From the NCBI GenBank assembly GCA_038961845.1, contig CP152408.1, positions 3,410,001 through 3,474,000 on the forward strand: a DNA stretch of 64,000 bases, written 5' to 3'. Below are positions 1-10,662 of this stretch, piece by piece. Each line of letters begins with the position of its first letter. The stretch's first letter is position 1. The notes beneath the pieces are model-generated. The model worked only from the letters and a program-made list of their open reading frames with translations, was not told the origin of the DNA and ran no database searches. Source of the stretch: Xylophilus sp. GW821-FHT01B05 (GTDB lineage Bacteria > Pseudomonadota > Gammaproteobacteria > Burkholderiales > Burkholderiaceae_C). A program made the position numbers and the translations under genes.

Positions 1-31
1 TACTGTTTGCAAAGACCCAAGGAGGTTTGCC

Positions 32-172
32 ATGTCAATCTACCTCTATCTCTCTATTGCGCTGTTGCTGGCGTGCGCAGCAGTACCACTGCTCGGCGCG
101 GCAAAAGACTGGTTGCGCCAGCGCTCTTGGCAGCATGCCCACGATGCCGCCAAAACGCCGCCCCCCTGGTGA
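32..172 (+). CDS. Small single-helix membrane protein, 46 aa, unknown function
   Basis: This short frame starts with ATG seven bases after a strong ribosome binding site (AAGGAGG at 19-25) and ends at TGA 170-172. Residues about 3-23 form one hydrophobic segment, followed by a basic, polar tail ending in PPPW. That pattern suggests a small inner-membrane protein with its C-terminus in the cytoplasm. It lies 93 bases upstream of aat on the same strand. I do not recognise a family. The strong binding site is the main reason to believe it is real; no homology was tested. Confidence 0.5.
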   Translation: MSIYLYLSIALLLACAAVPLLGAAKDWLRQRSWQHAHDAAKTPPPW

Positions 173-265
173 TGCGCCCCACACTCAGTAAATGAGGGCA
201 TCCGCCCTGGGGCGCTGCCGTGCGCCATGGAACAATCGTGTTCTTTGGCCGCCACTGGCAGCTTG

Positions 266-1021
266 ATGACACGCCCGATCCCCTGGCTTGATGCCCACAC
301 CCCCTTTCCTGCAGCGGCCAGCGCCTGGGCTGAGGCAGATCCCGCCCCGGGGCTGCTGGCTGCTGGCGGAACACTGGAAGTGGCGCGTCTGCTGCAGGCC
401 TATCGCAGTGGCATCTTTCCGTGGTTCAGTGCTGGCCAGCCCATCCTCTGGTGGAGCCCCAGTCCTCGCATGGTGCTACGGCCCGCTGCGTTCCGCCTGC
501 ACCGCTCCCTGCGCAAGACGCTGCAGCGCTTCATGCTGCAGCCGGGCTGCGAGATCCGCATCGACCACGACTTTCCCGCCGTCATTGCCGCCTGTTCCGG
601 CACCCCGCGCGAAGGGCAGCAAGGCACCTGGATCGTGCCGGAGATGGTGCAGGCCTACATCGCCCTACATGCCGCCGGCCACGCCCACAGCGTAGAGACC
701 TGGATCGACGGGGAACTGGTTGGCGGCCTGTACTGCGTTGCCATCGGCCGCGCGGTCTTTGGTGAGTCCATGTTTGCCTGGCGCACCGACGCCTCCAAGA
801 TCGCCCTGGCCGCACTCGTGGCGCTGTGCCGCCACCATGGCATCGGCATGGTGGATTGCCAGCAAAACACACGGCACCTGGCCTCATTGGGCGCCACCGA
901 GATTGATCGGGCAGAGTTTCTGGACACGATGGCGAAGGCGGCGGCAGAACCCGCACCCACCTGGAGATTCGAGCCCGTATACTGGAATTCACTCCTCAGC
1001 CTCGTGCAGCCCGCCGCGTGA
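266..1021 (+). CDS. aat: Leucyl/phenylalanyl-tRNA--protein transferase
   Basis: This cytoplasmic enzyme moves Leu or Phe from aminoacyl-tRNA to proteins with N-terminal Lys or Arg, marking them for ClpS/ClpAP degradation. The N-terminus reads MTRPIPWLD, as is usual for Aat, followed by the conserved GLLAAGG and GIFPWF segments, WWSPSPR, and FGESMF. At 251 aa it is of family length. An upstream in-frame ATG at 227 would add 13 non-conserved residues, so the start at 266 is preferred. The TGA overlaps the GTG start of bpt (GTGA), so the two N-degron enzymes are translationally coupled. Confidence 0.95.
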   Translation: MTRPIPWLDAHTPFPAAASAWAEADPAPGLLAAGGTLEVARLLQAYRSGIFPWFSAGQPILWWSPSPRMVLRPAAFRLHRSLRKTLQRFMLQPGCEIRIDHDFPAVIAACSGTPREGQQGTWIVPEMVQAYIALHAAGHAHSVETWIDGELVGGLYCVAIGRAVFGESMFAWRTDASKIALAALVALCRHHGIGMVDCQQNTRHLASLGATEIDRAEFLDTMAKAAAEPAPTWRFEPVYWNSLLSLVQPAA

Positions 1022-1776
1022 CGCACCTCAAGGATCTCCCGCTGCATGCCTTGCAGTTCTATGCAACGGCACCCTATCCCTGCAGCTACCTGCCGGACCG
1101 GCAGGCACGCTCCCAGGTGGCCACGCCCGGGCATCTGATCCACAACGACATCTACAGCGAACTGATCGCCAAGGGCTTCCGGCGCAGCGGCATGTTCACC
1201 TACCGGCCCTATTGCGACGGTTGCCGCGCCTGCCAGCCGTTGCGGGTGCTGGCTGACCACTTCAAGCCCGACCGCAGCCAGCGCCGCGCCTGGCAGCAGC
1301 ATGCCGGGCTACAGGCGCGCGTGCTCAAGCTCTGCTATGTGCCAGAGCACTACGAGCTCTATCTGCGCTACCAGAACGGCCGCCACGCGGGCGGCGGCAT
1401 GGACCACGACAGCATCGATCAATACACGCAGTTCTTGCTGCAGAGCCGGGTCAATTCGCGCCTGGTCGAATTCCGCGACACGCTGCCGGACGGCAGCGCG
1501 GGCGCCTTGCGCATGGTGTCCATCCTGGACATCGTGAACGACGGCCTGTCGGCCGTCTACACCTTCTACGCCCCCGAACCTGACACCAGCTACGGCACCT
1601 ATGGCGTGCTCTGGCAGATTGAGCAGGCGCGCCAATTAGGCCTGCCGCACGTCTATCTGGGCTACTGGATCGAGCAAAGCGCCAAGATGCGCTACAAGGC
1701 GCGCTTCAAGCCTTTTGAGCTGCTGATCGATGGGCGGTGGCGGCCTCCAGATATCGCTAACCCAGCGCAATCCTGA
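1018..1776 (+). CDS. bpt: Aspartate/glutamate leucyltransferase (Bpt/Ate family)
   Basis: Transfers Leu from Leu-tRNA to proteins with N-terminal Asp or Glu, the second bacterial entry point to the N-degron pathway. Visible family marks are the N-terminal [13 protein letters not shown] segment, the cysteine cluster [12 protein letters not shown] and the C-terminal region [17 protein letters not shown]. It is 252 aa, matching the family. Translation starts at GTG 1018, inside the stop of aat, so both are made from one message. No terminator is obvious before the next gene. Confidence 0.94.
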   Translation: MTHLKDLPLHALQFYATAPYPCSYLPDRQARSQVATPGHLIHNDIYSELIAKGFRRSGMFTYRPYCDGCRACQPLRVLADHFKPDRSQRRAWQQHAGLQARVLKLCYVPEHYELYLRYQNGRHAGGGMDHDSIDQYTQFLLQSRVNSRLVEFRDTLPDGSAGALRMVSILDIVNDGLSAVYTFYAPEPDTSYGTYGVLWQIEQARQLGLPHVYLGYWIEQSAKMRYKARFKPFELLIDGRWRPPDIANPAQS

Positions 1777-1831
1777 AGCAGGATTACATTTCACAAGATA
1801 AAATCAAGAACCGTTGTCACAGACAGGTTCC

Positions 1832-2623
1832 ATGAAGAAGACAGACCCCAGCGTGCCCGCCACGCCCAGCGTTCAGGTGATCGAGCGCATGTTCGCTCTC
1901 ATCGACGTGCTGGCCTCCCGTGAAGACGCGATCTCGCTCAAGGAAATCAGCGAGCGCACGGGACTGCACCCCTCCACCACCCACCGCATCCTCAACGACC
2001 TGACCATCGGCCGCTTTGTGGATCGCCCCGAGGCCGGCAGCTATCGCCTGGGCATGCGCCTGCTGGAGCTGGGCAACTTGGTCAAGGCCCGGCTCAGCGT
2101 GCGCGACGCCGCCCTGCTGCCCATGCGCGAGCTGCACAAGCTGATCCAGCAGCCAGTCAACCTGAGCGTGCGCCAGGGCGATGAGATCGTCTACGTGGAG
2201 CGCGCCTATAGCGAGCGCTCCGGCATGCAGGTGGTGCGCGCCATTGGCGGCCGGGCACCATTGCATCTCACCTCCGTGGGCAAGCTGTTCCTGGCGGCGG
2301 ATGACCCGCAACGGGTGCGCGCCTATGCCACCCGCACCGGTCTGAGCGGCCATACGCGCAACAGCATCACCCAACTGCCCATACTGGAGCGCGAGCTTTC
2401 GCGTGCGCGCCAGTACGGATCGGCGCGCGACAACGAAGAGCTGGAACTGGGCGTGCGCTGCATGGCCGCCGGCATTTACGACGACCAGGACAAGCTGGTG
2501 GCGGGCTTGTCGATATCGGCCCCTGCGGATCGCCTGGACGAGGGCTGGCTCCCCAAACTAGAGGCTACGGCCCGCGAAATCTCCGAGGCGCTGGGTCACC
2601 ATTTGCCGCAACAGCGGGCCTGA
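1832..2623 (+). CDS. IclR-family transcriptional regulator
   Basis: A 263-aa regulator with an N-terminal winged helix-turn-helix (about residues 15-75; ALIDVLASREDAISLKEIS then SERTGLHPSTTHRIL) and a C-terminal IclR effector domain (about 80-255), including the typical GGRAPLHLTSVGKLFLA stretch. The frame is open from a TTG at 1814, but ATG 1832 is a better start. It stands alone between bpt and the oppositely oriented endopeptidase gene, and its target and ligand cannot be read from context. Confidence 0.85.
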   Translation: MKKTDPSVPATPSVQVIERMFALIDVLASREDAISLKEISERTGLHPSTTHRILNDLTIGRFVDRPEAGSYRLGMRLLELGNLVKARLSVRDAALLPMRELHKLIQQPVNLSVRQGDEIVYVERAYSERSGMQVVRAIGGRAPLHLTSVGKLFLAADDPQRVRAYATRTGLSGHTRNSITQLPILERELSRARQYGSARDNEELELGVRCMAAGIYDDQDKLVAGLSISAPADRLDEGWLPKLEATAREISEALGHHLPQQRA

Positions 2624-2638
2624 GCCCTACTGCCGAGC

Positions 2639-3721
2639 TCAACCGTCGGTGTGCTTGCCCAGCGTGGCCGCAGAAACGGCCGAAGACTCCAGCCAATGGC
2701 GCACCCGCTCCGCGTCTGCTACGCGGCTCAGTTTGCCGGTGGAGTCCAGGAAGACCATGATCAGCTTGCGGCCCGCGATCTTGGCCTGCATAACCAGGCA
2801 CTGCCCGGCTTCATTGATAAAGCCGGTCTTCTGCAAACCAATATCCCAGGCGGGGCTGTGCACCAGGCGGTTCGTATTGTTGAACTGCAACGTGCGTTTG
2901 CCGACTTCCACGGCATAGCTGGGCGAGGTGGTCAGTTCGCGCAGCGTGGGTTCGTTGTACGCAGCCCCGACCAGCGTGGCCAGATCCCGTGCACTTGACT
3001 GATTGCGACTGGAAAGGCCTGTGGGTTCGACATAGCGGGTGTCGGCCATGCCCAGCATCTGCGCCTTGGCATTCATCAAGGTCACGAACGTGGCCAAGCC
3101 GCCCGGATAGGTGCGCCCCAGAGCGTGCGCAGCGCGATTTTCGCTGGACATCAGCGCCAGATGCATCATCTCGGCACGGCTGAGCGTCGCGCCAACGACC
3201 AAGCGGGAGCGGCTCCACTTCTCGGTGTCGACGTCGTCCTGCGTGATGGTGATCATCTCGTCCATCGGCAAGCGGGCTTCGCTAAGGATCAGGCCGGTCA
3301 TCAGCTTGGTGATGGAGGCAATGGGCAGCACCGCGCTGTCGTTCTTGCTCAGCAGCACCTCATGCGTGTCCTGGTCCATAACCAAGGCCACGCTGGATTT
3401 CAGGTCGAGTGGATCTTGCGCCGTATGCAGCCCGGCCAGTTGGCCGAAAGACAAACGCTCGGGCACGTAGGCCACCTTGGCAACCGAAGTCTTGCGCGCC
3501 GACAGCGTGCGGCTGACACGTGTCGCCGTGGCCGCCTTGCGGGGCGCAGCCTGCTTGGCCTGCCGCCGCTCCTGCACTGCCACCGTGGAATGCTGCTTGA
3601 CGATGACTTTCTTGCGCTGCGCAGCCTCCGCGGCCGGGTGCACCAGAACGGTAGCAACCACGGCTGCCGTAAAGGCCTGGGCCAGGCGACGCAAGACGGG
3701 GTGTTTACGACTTGACATCAT
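2639..3721 (-). CDS. pbpG: D-alanyl-D-alanine endopeptidase / penicillin-binding protein 7 family (peptidase S11)
   Basis: A periplasmic serine peptidase that cuts peptidoglycan peptide cross-links. The three active-site boxes are present: SITK (nucleophile Ser), SEN and KTG (in LQKTGFINEAG). A signal peptide covers roughly the first 35 residues, followed by a basic, low-complexity stretch rich in K, R, Q and A before the catalytic domain. The ATGATG start follows a GGAG ribosome site; the second ATG (3718) is equally possible. About 360 aa, slightly longer than PBP7 because of the basic N-terminal linker. Monocistronic and convergent with the IclR gene. Confidence 0.88.
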   Translation of the reverse strand: MMSSRKHPVLRRLAQAFTAAVVATVLVHPAAEAAQRKKVIVKQHSTVAVQERRQAKQAAPRKAATATRVSRTLSARKTSVAKVAYVPERLSFGQLAGLHTAQDPLDLKSSVALVMDQDTHEVLLSKNDSAVLPIASITKLMTGLILSEARLPMDEMITITQDDVDTEKWSRSRLVVGATLSRAEMMHLALMSSENRAAHALGRTYPGGLATFVTLMNAKAQMLGMADTRYVEPTGLSSRNQSSARDLATLVGAAYNEPTLRELTTSPSYAVEVGKRTLQFNNTNRLVHSPAWDIGLQKTGFINEAGQCLVMQAKIAGRKLIMVFLDSTGKLSRVADAERVRHWLESSAVSAATLGKHTDG

Positions 3722-3874
3722 TGGATCTCCGCGGCGGAAAAGTAGGCGTGGGCAGGAGTGTACTGAACTCAAAAAAACGCGCAAGATCAATTACTTGCGC
3801 GCGCTAGTTCAAGCTCTGCCGAAATTATAAGCAAATGTATCAACCGCCACTGCGGAAAGGCGACATTGGAGCAC

Positions 3875-3913
3875 AAAAAAGCCGGGAAGCTGCCTAACGG
3901 CAAGCTTCCCGGC
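3875..3913 (-). terminator. Rho-independent terminator of leuA
   Basis: On the minus strand a stem of about 14 pairs with one bulged base (GCCGGGAAGCTTGCC against GGCAGCTTCCCGGC, loop GTTA) is followed directly by TTTTTT. It starts 17 bases past the leuA stop codon. Confidence 0.9.
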
Positions 3914-3929
3914 TCTTACGAAGCAAGTT

Positions 3930-5633
3930 CTAGACCGAAACCACTTCCCCCGCCACTGCGGAGGCCGCAGGAGCTGCAGTAGAGCGGGTCAGGCCCGACA
4001 GAATGGCCTTCAACGACGCCGACACGATGTTCACATCCACCCCCGCGCCAAACAGGCTCGGCCCATCGTTGACCTGCATCTCGACATAGGCAACCGACTT
4101 GGCGTCGGCGCCAGAGCCGATCGAATGCTGGTGATAGTCCAGCACACGCACCGCGTGGCCGGTGGCCTCGCGCAGCCCGGCAACAAAGGCGTCGATCGGG
4201 CCGGTGCCCTGGCCTTTGACATCGCGCCGGGCATTGGCCCAGTCAATACGCGCTTCCAGGTGCACCGTGTGGCGCCCGCCCACGCTGTCTTCTGCCACCC
4301 GGTGCTCGGGCACCTCGATGGACTGCAGGCGGTACTCCTGCTCGAACAGCGCCCAGATGTCCCGCGCCGTCATTTCCTTGCCGCTGGCATCCATGGCACG
4401 CTGCACCACCTGGCTGAACTCGACTTGCAGGCGGCGCGGCATTTCGAGTCCGTATTCGCTCTCAAGCAGATAGGCAATGCCGCCCTTGCCCGACTGGCTG
4501 TTGACGCGGATCACAGCCTCGTAGCTGCGGCCGACATCCTTCGGATCGATGGGCAGGTAAGGGATGTCCCAGATGTCGCCGTCCTTGCGCGCCGAAAAGG
4601 CCTTTTTGATCGCATCCTGGTGCGAGCCGGAGAACGAGGTGTAGACCAGGTCGCCGACATAGGGATGGCGCGGATGCACGGGCAACTGGTTGCAATGTTC
4701 GACCGTGGCGCGGATCTCGTCGATGTTGGAGAAATCCAGCTCCGGCGACACGCCCTGCGTATAGAGATTGAGCGCCACGTTCACCAGATCCAGATTGCCA
4801 GTGCGCTCACCATTGCCGAACAGGCAGCCTTCGATGCGGTCAGCACCGGCCATCAACGACAACTCGGCCGCAGCGGTACCGGTGCCACGGTCATTGTGCG
4901 GATGCACCGACAGCACGATGGAATCACGCCGCTCAAGGTGGCGGTGCATCCACTCGATCATGTCGGCAAAGATGTTGGGCGTGGAGTGCTCGACCGTGGA
5001 CGGCAGATTGATGATGCACTTGTGCTCGGGCGTGGGCTGCCAGACTTCAGTCACGGCATCGACGACGCGCTTGGAGAAGGCCAGATCGGTACCCGAGAAC
5101 ATTTCTGGCGAGTACTGGAAGGACCACCGGGTATTGGGCTGCTGGGCCGCGCAATCGGCAAACATGCGTGCGTGGGTGGTGGCCAGCTCCACGATGCCGT
5201 CCTCGTCCATGCCCAGCACCACGCGGCGCATGATGGGTGCCACGGCGTTGTAGAGGTGGACGATGGCGCGCGGAGCGCCTTGCAAGGATTCAAAAGTGCG
5301 CTTGATGAGCTGGTCACGCGCCTGGGTCAGCACCTGGATGGTGACGTCATCGGGGATGCGGTCTTCCTCGATGAGCTTGCGCACGAAGTCGAATTCAACC
5401 TGCGAGGCCGAGGGGAAGCCCACCTCGATTTCCTTGAAACCGATGGCCACCAGGGTCTCGAACATGCGCATCTTGCGGTCGATGTCCATGGGCTCGATCA
5501 AGGCCTGGTTGCCGTCCCGCAGATCGGTCGACAGCCACACGGGCGCCTTCGTCAGCACGGCATCGGGCCAGGTGCGGTCCTTGAGACCGACCGGCGGGAA
5601 GCTGCGGTACTTGATAGAGGGTTGCTGCAACAT
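3930..5633 (-). CDS. leuA: 2-isopropylmalate synthase, long LeuA type
   Basis: Condenses acetyl-CoA with 2-oxoisovalerate, the first committed step of leucine synthesis. The 567-aa protein starts [14 protein letters not shown] and has the DRDGNQ-like metal box ([11 protein letters not shown]), HPHNDRGTG, and a C-terminal regulatory LeuA dimer domain that carries leucine feedback inhibition. The frame runs upstream to 5825, but that part covers the leader, so ATG 5633 is taken. A leader peptide and attenuator (5681-5788) precede it and a strong terminator follows. It lies downstream of pssA and ilvBNC on the same strand. Confidence 0.96.
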   Translation of the reverse strand: MLQQPSIKYRSFPPVGLKDRTWPDAVLTKAPVWLSTDLRDGNQALIEPMDIDRKMRMFETLVAIGFKEIEVGFPSASQVEFDFVRKLIEEDRIPDDVTIQVLTQARDQLIKRTFESLQGAPRAIVHLYNAVAPIMRRVVLGMDEDGIVELATTHARMFADCAAQQPNTRWSFQYSPEMFSGTDLAFSKRVVDAVTEVWQPTPEHKCIINLPSTVEHSTPNIFADMIEWMHRHLERRDSIVLSVHPHNDRGTGTAAAELSLMAGADRIEGCLFGNGERTGNLDLVNVALNLYTQGVSPELDFSNIDEIRATVEHCNQLPVHPRHPYVGDLVYTSFSGSHQDAIKKAFSARKDGDIWDIPYLPIDPKDVGRSYEAVIRVNSQSGKGGIAYLLESEYGLEMPRRLQVEFSQVVQRAMDASGKEMTARDIWALFEQEYRLQSIEVPEHRVAEDSVGGRHTVHLEARIDWANARRDVKGQGTGPIDAFVAGLREATGHAVRVLDYHQHSIGSGADAKSVAYVEMQVNDGPSLFGAGVDVNIVSASLKAILSGLTRSTAAPAASAVAGEVVSV

Positions 5634-5680
5634 GATGGATATCTTTCTGCGGTGGTGGAACCCAGCAACTCCCCAAAAGG

Positions 5681-5713
5681 AAAACGGCCCGTTGCTGGTG
5701 CAAAACGGGCCGT
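5681..5713 (-). terminator. Leucine attenuator hairpin upstream of leuA
   Basis: On the minus strand ACGGCCCGTT (5713-5704) pairs perfectly with AACGGGCCGT (5693-5684) around a 10-base loop, and TTTTCCTTTT follows. This is an intrinsic terminator lying between the leader-peptide stop (5735) and the leuA start (5633), exactly where a transcription attenuator should be. Confidence 0.82.
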
Positions 5714-5734
5714 CGAGTGAGGTTTGCGCGTGCG

Positions 5735-5788
5735 CTACCGTCTCTGCCCGTCGAGCAGTAGTAGTAGGGCCAGCGAAATCTTGGTCAT
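5735..5788 (-). CDS. leuL: leu operon leader peptide (17 aa, leucine-rich)
   Basis: A 17-residue frame reading [17 protein letters not shown]. Six of 17 residues are Leu, five consecutive, and three of those are CTA, a codon expected to be rare at this GC content. A ribosome short of charged Leu-tRNA would stall here and disfavour the terminator hairpin at 5684-5713. The predicted promoter places transcription start only about two bases before the ATG, so the leader may be translated from a nearly leaderless message. No good ribosome site is visible, which fits that reading. Confidence 0.75.
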   Translation of the reverse strand: MTKISLALLLLLDGQRR

Positions 5789-5796
5789 AGGGCGGG

Positions 5797-5825
5797 ACTC
5801 TAGCACAGGCTTTGGACGGCCGCAA
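5797..5825 (-). promoter_or_regulatory. Predicted leuA promoter (sigma-70, extended -10)
   Basis: On the minus strand TTGCGG (5825-5820) is separated by 17 bases from TAGAGT (5802-5797), and the -10 element is preceded by TGC, an extended -10. The predicted start is near 5790, just upstream of the leader ATG at 5788. Confidence 0.55.
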
Positions 5826-5831
5826 CCGCCA

Positions 5832-6671
5832 TCAGCGGTGCCAGTTGCGCTCGTCGGGCTCGTCGGTGGAAGTGCTGATGACACTCACCGGGCGGCCCTT
5901 CATCTTGCGCCAGCCGTAGACCGCATAGCCGCTGAGGCCATAGAGCACAAACACGCTGAACAGCACGGTCGGCGGATGAATGTTGATCACCGCGATGCCC
6001 AGCGCGATCAGCACGATGGTGGCAAAGGGCACGCTCTTCTTCATCTGCACGTCCTTGAAGCTGTAGAACGGCACGTTGGTGACCATGGTGAGGCCGGCGT
6101 ACAGCGTGAAGGCGAAGGTGATCCAGGCGACTTGCGGCCAACTGAGCCATGTCGATTCGCCGTTGCGCACGCCAGCATCATTCATCAACCAGACAAAGCC
6201 CATCACCAGCGCCGCGGCAGCCGGCGACGGCAAGCCCTGAAAGTAGCGCTTGTCGACCACCGTGGTGTTGACGTTGAAGCGCGCCAGGCGCAGCGCTGCG
6301 CAGGCGCAGTAGACGAAGGCGGCGATCCAGCCCCAGCGCCCCAGGCCGCGCAGCGCCCATTCATAGGCGATCAGCGCTGGCGCAGCGCCAAAGGACACCA
6401 TGTCGGAGAGCGAATCCATCTGCTCGCCGAAGGCGCTCTGGGTATTGGTCATGCGCGCCACGCGGCCGTCCAGGCTGTCGAGCACCATGGCGACGAAAAC
6501 CCCTATTGCCGCCAGGTCAAAGCGCGCATTCATGGCCATGACGATGGCATAGAAGCCGCCGAACAGCGCCGCCAGCGTGAACAGGTTGGGAAGGATATAG
6601 ATGCCCTTGCGGCGCTTGCGCACCACCACGCCATCGTTGGCGGTGTCAGGTGGGCGGGGTGCATTCTGCAT
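5832..6671 (-). CDS. pssA: CDP-diacylglycerol--serine O-phosphatidyltransferase
   Basis: An inner-membrane enzyme making phosphatidylserine, the precursor of phosphatidylethanolamine. The CDP-alcohol phosphotransferase signature D-x2-D-G-x2-A-R-x8-G-x3-D-x3-D is complete (DSLDGRVARMTN then FGEQMDSLSD). Several hydrophobic segments cover the 279 residues, as in PssA type II. Its position between ilvC and leuA is the common Burkholderiales arrangement. The leuA promoter starts immediately after its stop codon. Confidence 0.93.
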   Translation of the reverse strand: MQNAPRPPDTANDGVVVRKRRKGIYILPNLFTLAALFGGFYAIVMAMNARFDLAAIGVFVAMVLDSLDGRVARMTNTQSAFGEQMDSLSDMVSFGAAPALIAYEWALRGLGRWGWIAAFVYCACAALRLARFNVNTTVVDKRYFQGLPSPAAAALVMGFVWLMNDAGVRNGESTWLSWPQVAWITFAFTLYAGLTMVTNVPFYSFKDVQMKKSVPFATIVLIALGIAVINIHPPTVLFSVFVLYGLSGYAVYGWRKMKGRPVSVISTSTDEPDERNWHR

Positions 6672-6728
6672 AGATCAGGTCCTTGTAAGCGCAACTGGCG
6701 AGTGTAAGAGCGCCCGCAGGCGCCGCAC

Positions 6729-6759
6729 AAAAAACAAAGGCCACCGCGTGGTGGCCTTT
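6729..6759 (-). terminator. Rho-independent terminator after ilvC
   Basis: On the minus strand a perfect 10-bp stem (AAAGGCCACC / GGTGGCCTTT, loop ACGC) is followed by GTTTTTTG. It lies 17 bases past the ilvC stop codon and separates ilvBNC from pssA. Confidence 0.9.
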
Positions 6760-6776
6760 GCTGCAAGCGCAGAGGA

Positions 6777-8424
<1,648 letters not shown>

Positions 8425-8507
8425 TTGATGAGATTCCTCTTTTTGCCGCCCTCCCCCGCGCACGGTAATGCGCGGGCTTGGCGGGCAATAGATTCGTCGA
8501 AAGGGAT

Positions 8508-8565
8508 GCTACCTATTTGATAGCTACCAGCCCAGGCCCAGCAAGGGCTAGAGCCACTTTTTACC
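8508..8565 (+). repeat. Interspersed palindromic repeat, copy A (ilvB-ilvN spacer)
   Basis: The unit reads GCTACCTATTTGATAGCTAC, then an imperfect palindrome around AGCCCAGGCC..GGGCTAGAG, then a T-rich end. It matches copies at 12396-12456, 14801-14850 and 16433-16497. This copy is non-coding and lies within the ilvBN transcript. Confidence 0.65.
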
Positions 8566-8571
8566 AATATT

Positions 8572-10365
8572 TCAGAGATCCTCGCTGCCCAGCAGCATCT
8601 CGGTGATGCCCTTGCCGGCCTGGACCATCGGGAACACGTTCTCGGTGGGGTCGGTGCGGAAATCCATGAACACCGTGCGGTCCTTGAGCTTGCGTGCTTC
8701 GCGCAGCGCCGGCTCCACATCCTTGGCGTGTTCGATCAGCATGCCGACGTGGCCGTAGGCCTCGGCCAGCTTCACGAAGTTGGGCAGCGCGTCCATGTAG
8801 CTGTGGCTGTAGCGGCCGGAGTATTCGATCTCCTGCCACTGGCGCACCATGCCCAGGTAGCGGTTGTTCAACGCGCAGATCTTGACCGGCGTGTTGTACT
8901 GCAGGCAGGTGGACAGCTCCTGGATGTTCATCTGAATGGAGCCTTCGCCGGTGACACAGAACACTTCGGATTCCGGCTTGGCCAGCTTGATGCCCATGGC
9001 GTAGGGCAGACCCACGCCCATGGTGCCCAGGCCGCCGGAATTGATCCAGCGGCGCGGCTCGTCGAAGTGGTAGTACTGCGCAGCCCACATCTGGTGCTGG
9101 CCGACGTCGGAGGTGATGTAGGCATCAGCGTCCTTGGTCATGTTCCAGAGCGTCTCGACCACGTACTGCGGCTTGATGACGTCGCCGTTGCCGGGGTCGT
9201 ACTTCATGCAGTCACGGCCACGCCAGCCCGCGATGGTGTCCCACCAGCCCGACAGCGCCTGGGCGTCGGGCTTGAGGGTGGACTCCTTGATCATGTTGAT
9301 CAACTCGGTCAGCACATCCTTCACGTCGCCGACGATGGGCACATCCACCTTCACGCGCTTGGAGATGCTTGAGGGGTCGATGTCGATGTGGATGATCTTG
9401 CGTTCGTTCTGGGCAAAGTGCTTGGGGTTGCCGATCACGCGGTCGTCGAAGCGCGCGCCCACGGCCAGCAGCACGTCGCAGTGCTGCATGGCGTTGTTGG
9501 CTTCCCAGGTGCCGTGCATGCCCAGCATGCCCAGGAACTTGCGGTCCGACGCGGGATAGGCGCCCAGGCCCATCAGCGTGTTGGTGACCGGGTAGCCGAG
9601 CATGTCGACCAGGGTGCGCAGCTCATTGCTGGCATTGCTCAGCAACACGCCGCCACCGGTGTAGATATAAGGGCGCTTGGCCGTCAGCAGCAGTTGCAGC
9701 GCCTTGCGGATCTGGCCGCCGTGGCCCTTCTTGACCGGGTTGTAGGAGCGCATCTCCACGGTCTCGGGGTAGCCGGCGTAAGGCACCTTCTTGAAGGACA
9801 CATCCTTCGGGATGTCCACCACCACCGGGCCGGGACGGCCGGTACGGGCGATGTGGAAGGCCTTCTTCATCGTGACGGCGATGTCGCGCGGGTCCTTGAC
9901 CAGGAAGTTGTGCTTGACGATGGGACGGGTGATGCCGACCGTGTCGCACTCCTGGAAGGCGTCCAGGCCGATGGCGGCAGTCGGCACCTGGCCGCTGATG
10001 ATCACCATCGGGATCGAATCCATGTAGGCCGTGGCGATGCCGGTGACCGCATTGGTCAGGCCGGGGCCGGAGGTGACCAAGGCCACGCCGACATTGCCGG
10101 TGGCACGGGCATAGCCGTCTGCCGCGTGGACGGCCGCCTGCTCGTGGCGCACCAGCACGTGCTGAATGCTGTCCTGCTTGTAGAAGGCGTCGTAGATGTA
10201 GAGCACCGCGCCGCCGGGATAGCCCCAGATGAACTGGACGCCTTCGGCCTGGAGCGACTTCACGAGCACTTCTGCGCCCATGAGCTCTTGCGGTTCGGTG
10301 GAGGATGCGGTGCGCGCGCCTGTGGCGGCGGCTGCCGAAGCGATTTCGGCTTTGGAGATTTCCAT
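8572..10365 (-). CDS. ilvB: Acetolactate synthase large (catalytic) subunit
   Basis: A thiamine-diphosphate and FAD enzyme that condenses pyruvate with pyruvate or 2-oxobutyrate, first step of the branched-chain pathway. The 597-aa protein shows GYPGGAVLYIYDAF, the catalytic Glu in RHEQAAVHAADGYARATG, and the diphosphate/Mg motif GEGSIQMN followed by NNRYLGMVRQWQ. ATG 10365 (AAAGG upstream) is taken over the in-frame TTG at 10371. The N-terminal 30 residues, rich in Ala, Ser and Thr, precede the conserved core. Promoter of the ilvBNC operon. Confidence 0.96.
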   Translation of the reverse strand: MEISKAEIASAAAATGARTASSTEPQELMGAEVLVKSLQAEGVQFIWGYPGGAVLYIYDAFYKQDSIQHVLVRHEQAAVHAADGYARATGNVGVALVTSGPGLTNAVTGIATAYMDSIPMVIISGQVPTAAIGLDAFQECDTVGITRPIVKHNFLVKDPRDIAVTMKKAFHIARTGRPGPVVVDIPKDVSFKKVPYAGYPETVEMRSYNPVKKGHGGQIRKALQLLLTAKRPYIYTGGGVLLSNASNELRTLVDMLGYPVTNTLMGLGAYPASDRKFLGMLGMHGTWEANNAMQHCDVLLAVGARFDDRVIGNPKHFAQNERKIIHIDIDPSSISKRVKVDVPIVGDVKDVLTELINMIKESTLKPDAQALSGWWDTIAGWRGRDCMKYDPGNGDVIKPQYVVETLWNMTKDADAYITSDVGQHQMWAAQYYHFDEPRRWINSGGLGTMGVGLPYAMGIKLAKPESEVFCVTGEGSIQMNIQELSTCLQYNTPVKICALNNRYLGMVRQWQEIEYSGRYSHSYMDALPNFVKLAEAYGHVGMLIEHAKDVEPALREARKLKDRTVFMDFRTDPTENVFPMVQAGKGITEMLLGSEDL

Positions 10366-10513
10366 GATCAACCTTTGCGAATTTCTCTAACGAAAAACCT
10401 TGGGTGCTCCTTCACTCAACCCTTGTGAGGCGGTGTCGGAACTTAGGACCCTCGGACATGGGCGATATGCTTGTTACGCCGGACCGGGACCCGTTTGCCT
10501 TTTGATGTGCAAC

Positions 10514-10526
10514 GCGAATTATCGCA
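10514..10526 (-). promoter_or_regulatory. Candidate extended -10 promoter for ilvBNC
   Basis: The minus strand reads TGCGATAATTCGC, an extended -10 element (TGC plus GATAAT), about 150 bases from the ilvB start. A mirror-image copy for the divergent sigma-factor gene is at 10571-10583. No clear -35 hexamer was found. The rest of the 297-base divergent region shows no leader peptide rich in Ile, Val or Leu. Confidence 0.4.
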
Positions 10527-10570
10527 TTTCGCCGCGACCAGCCCCGTTGGGTCCGCAAAAAATAAGGCGA

Positions 10571-10583
10571 TGCGATAATCGCA
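10571..10583 (+). promoter_or_regulatory. Candidate extended -10 promoter for the sigma-factor operon
   Basis: TGCGATAATCGCA is a perfect palindrome containing an extended -10 (TGC plus GATAAT), 80 bases before the TTG start of the sigma-factor gene. It diverges from the ilvB-facing copy at 10514-10526, with 44 bases between them. Confidence 0.4.
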
Positions 10584-10662
10584 CCCGCTCCACCAGCACC
10601 ACAAACGAGGCGTCCACACGCCCCCGAGCCCCCACAGCGCCGCCCCCAGCGGCCGGACTTTC

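Noticed and set aside
4125..5720. 531-codon frame antisense to leuA
   Set aside because: A GC-bias shadow of leuA: His/Asp/Val-rich composition with no domain, on the strand opposite a certain gene.
10366..10560. A branched-chain amino acid leader peptide before ilvB
   Set aside because: The short frames here (for example the 15-codon one starting near 10461) are not enriched in Ile, Val or Leu, and no terminator hairpin with a T-run follows.
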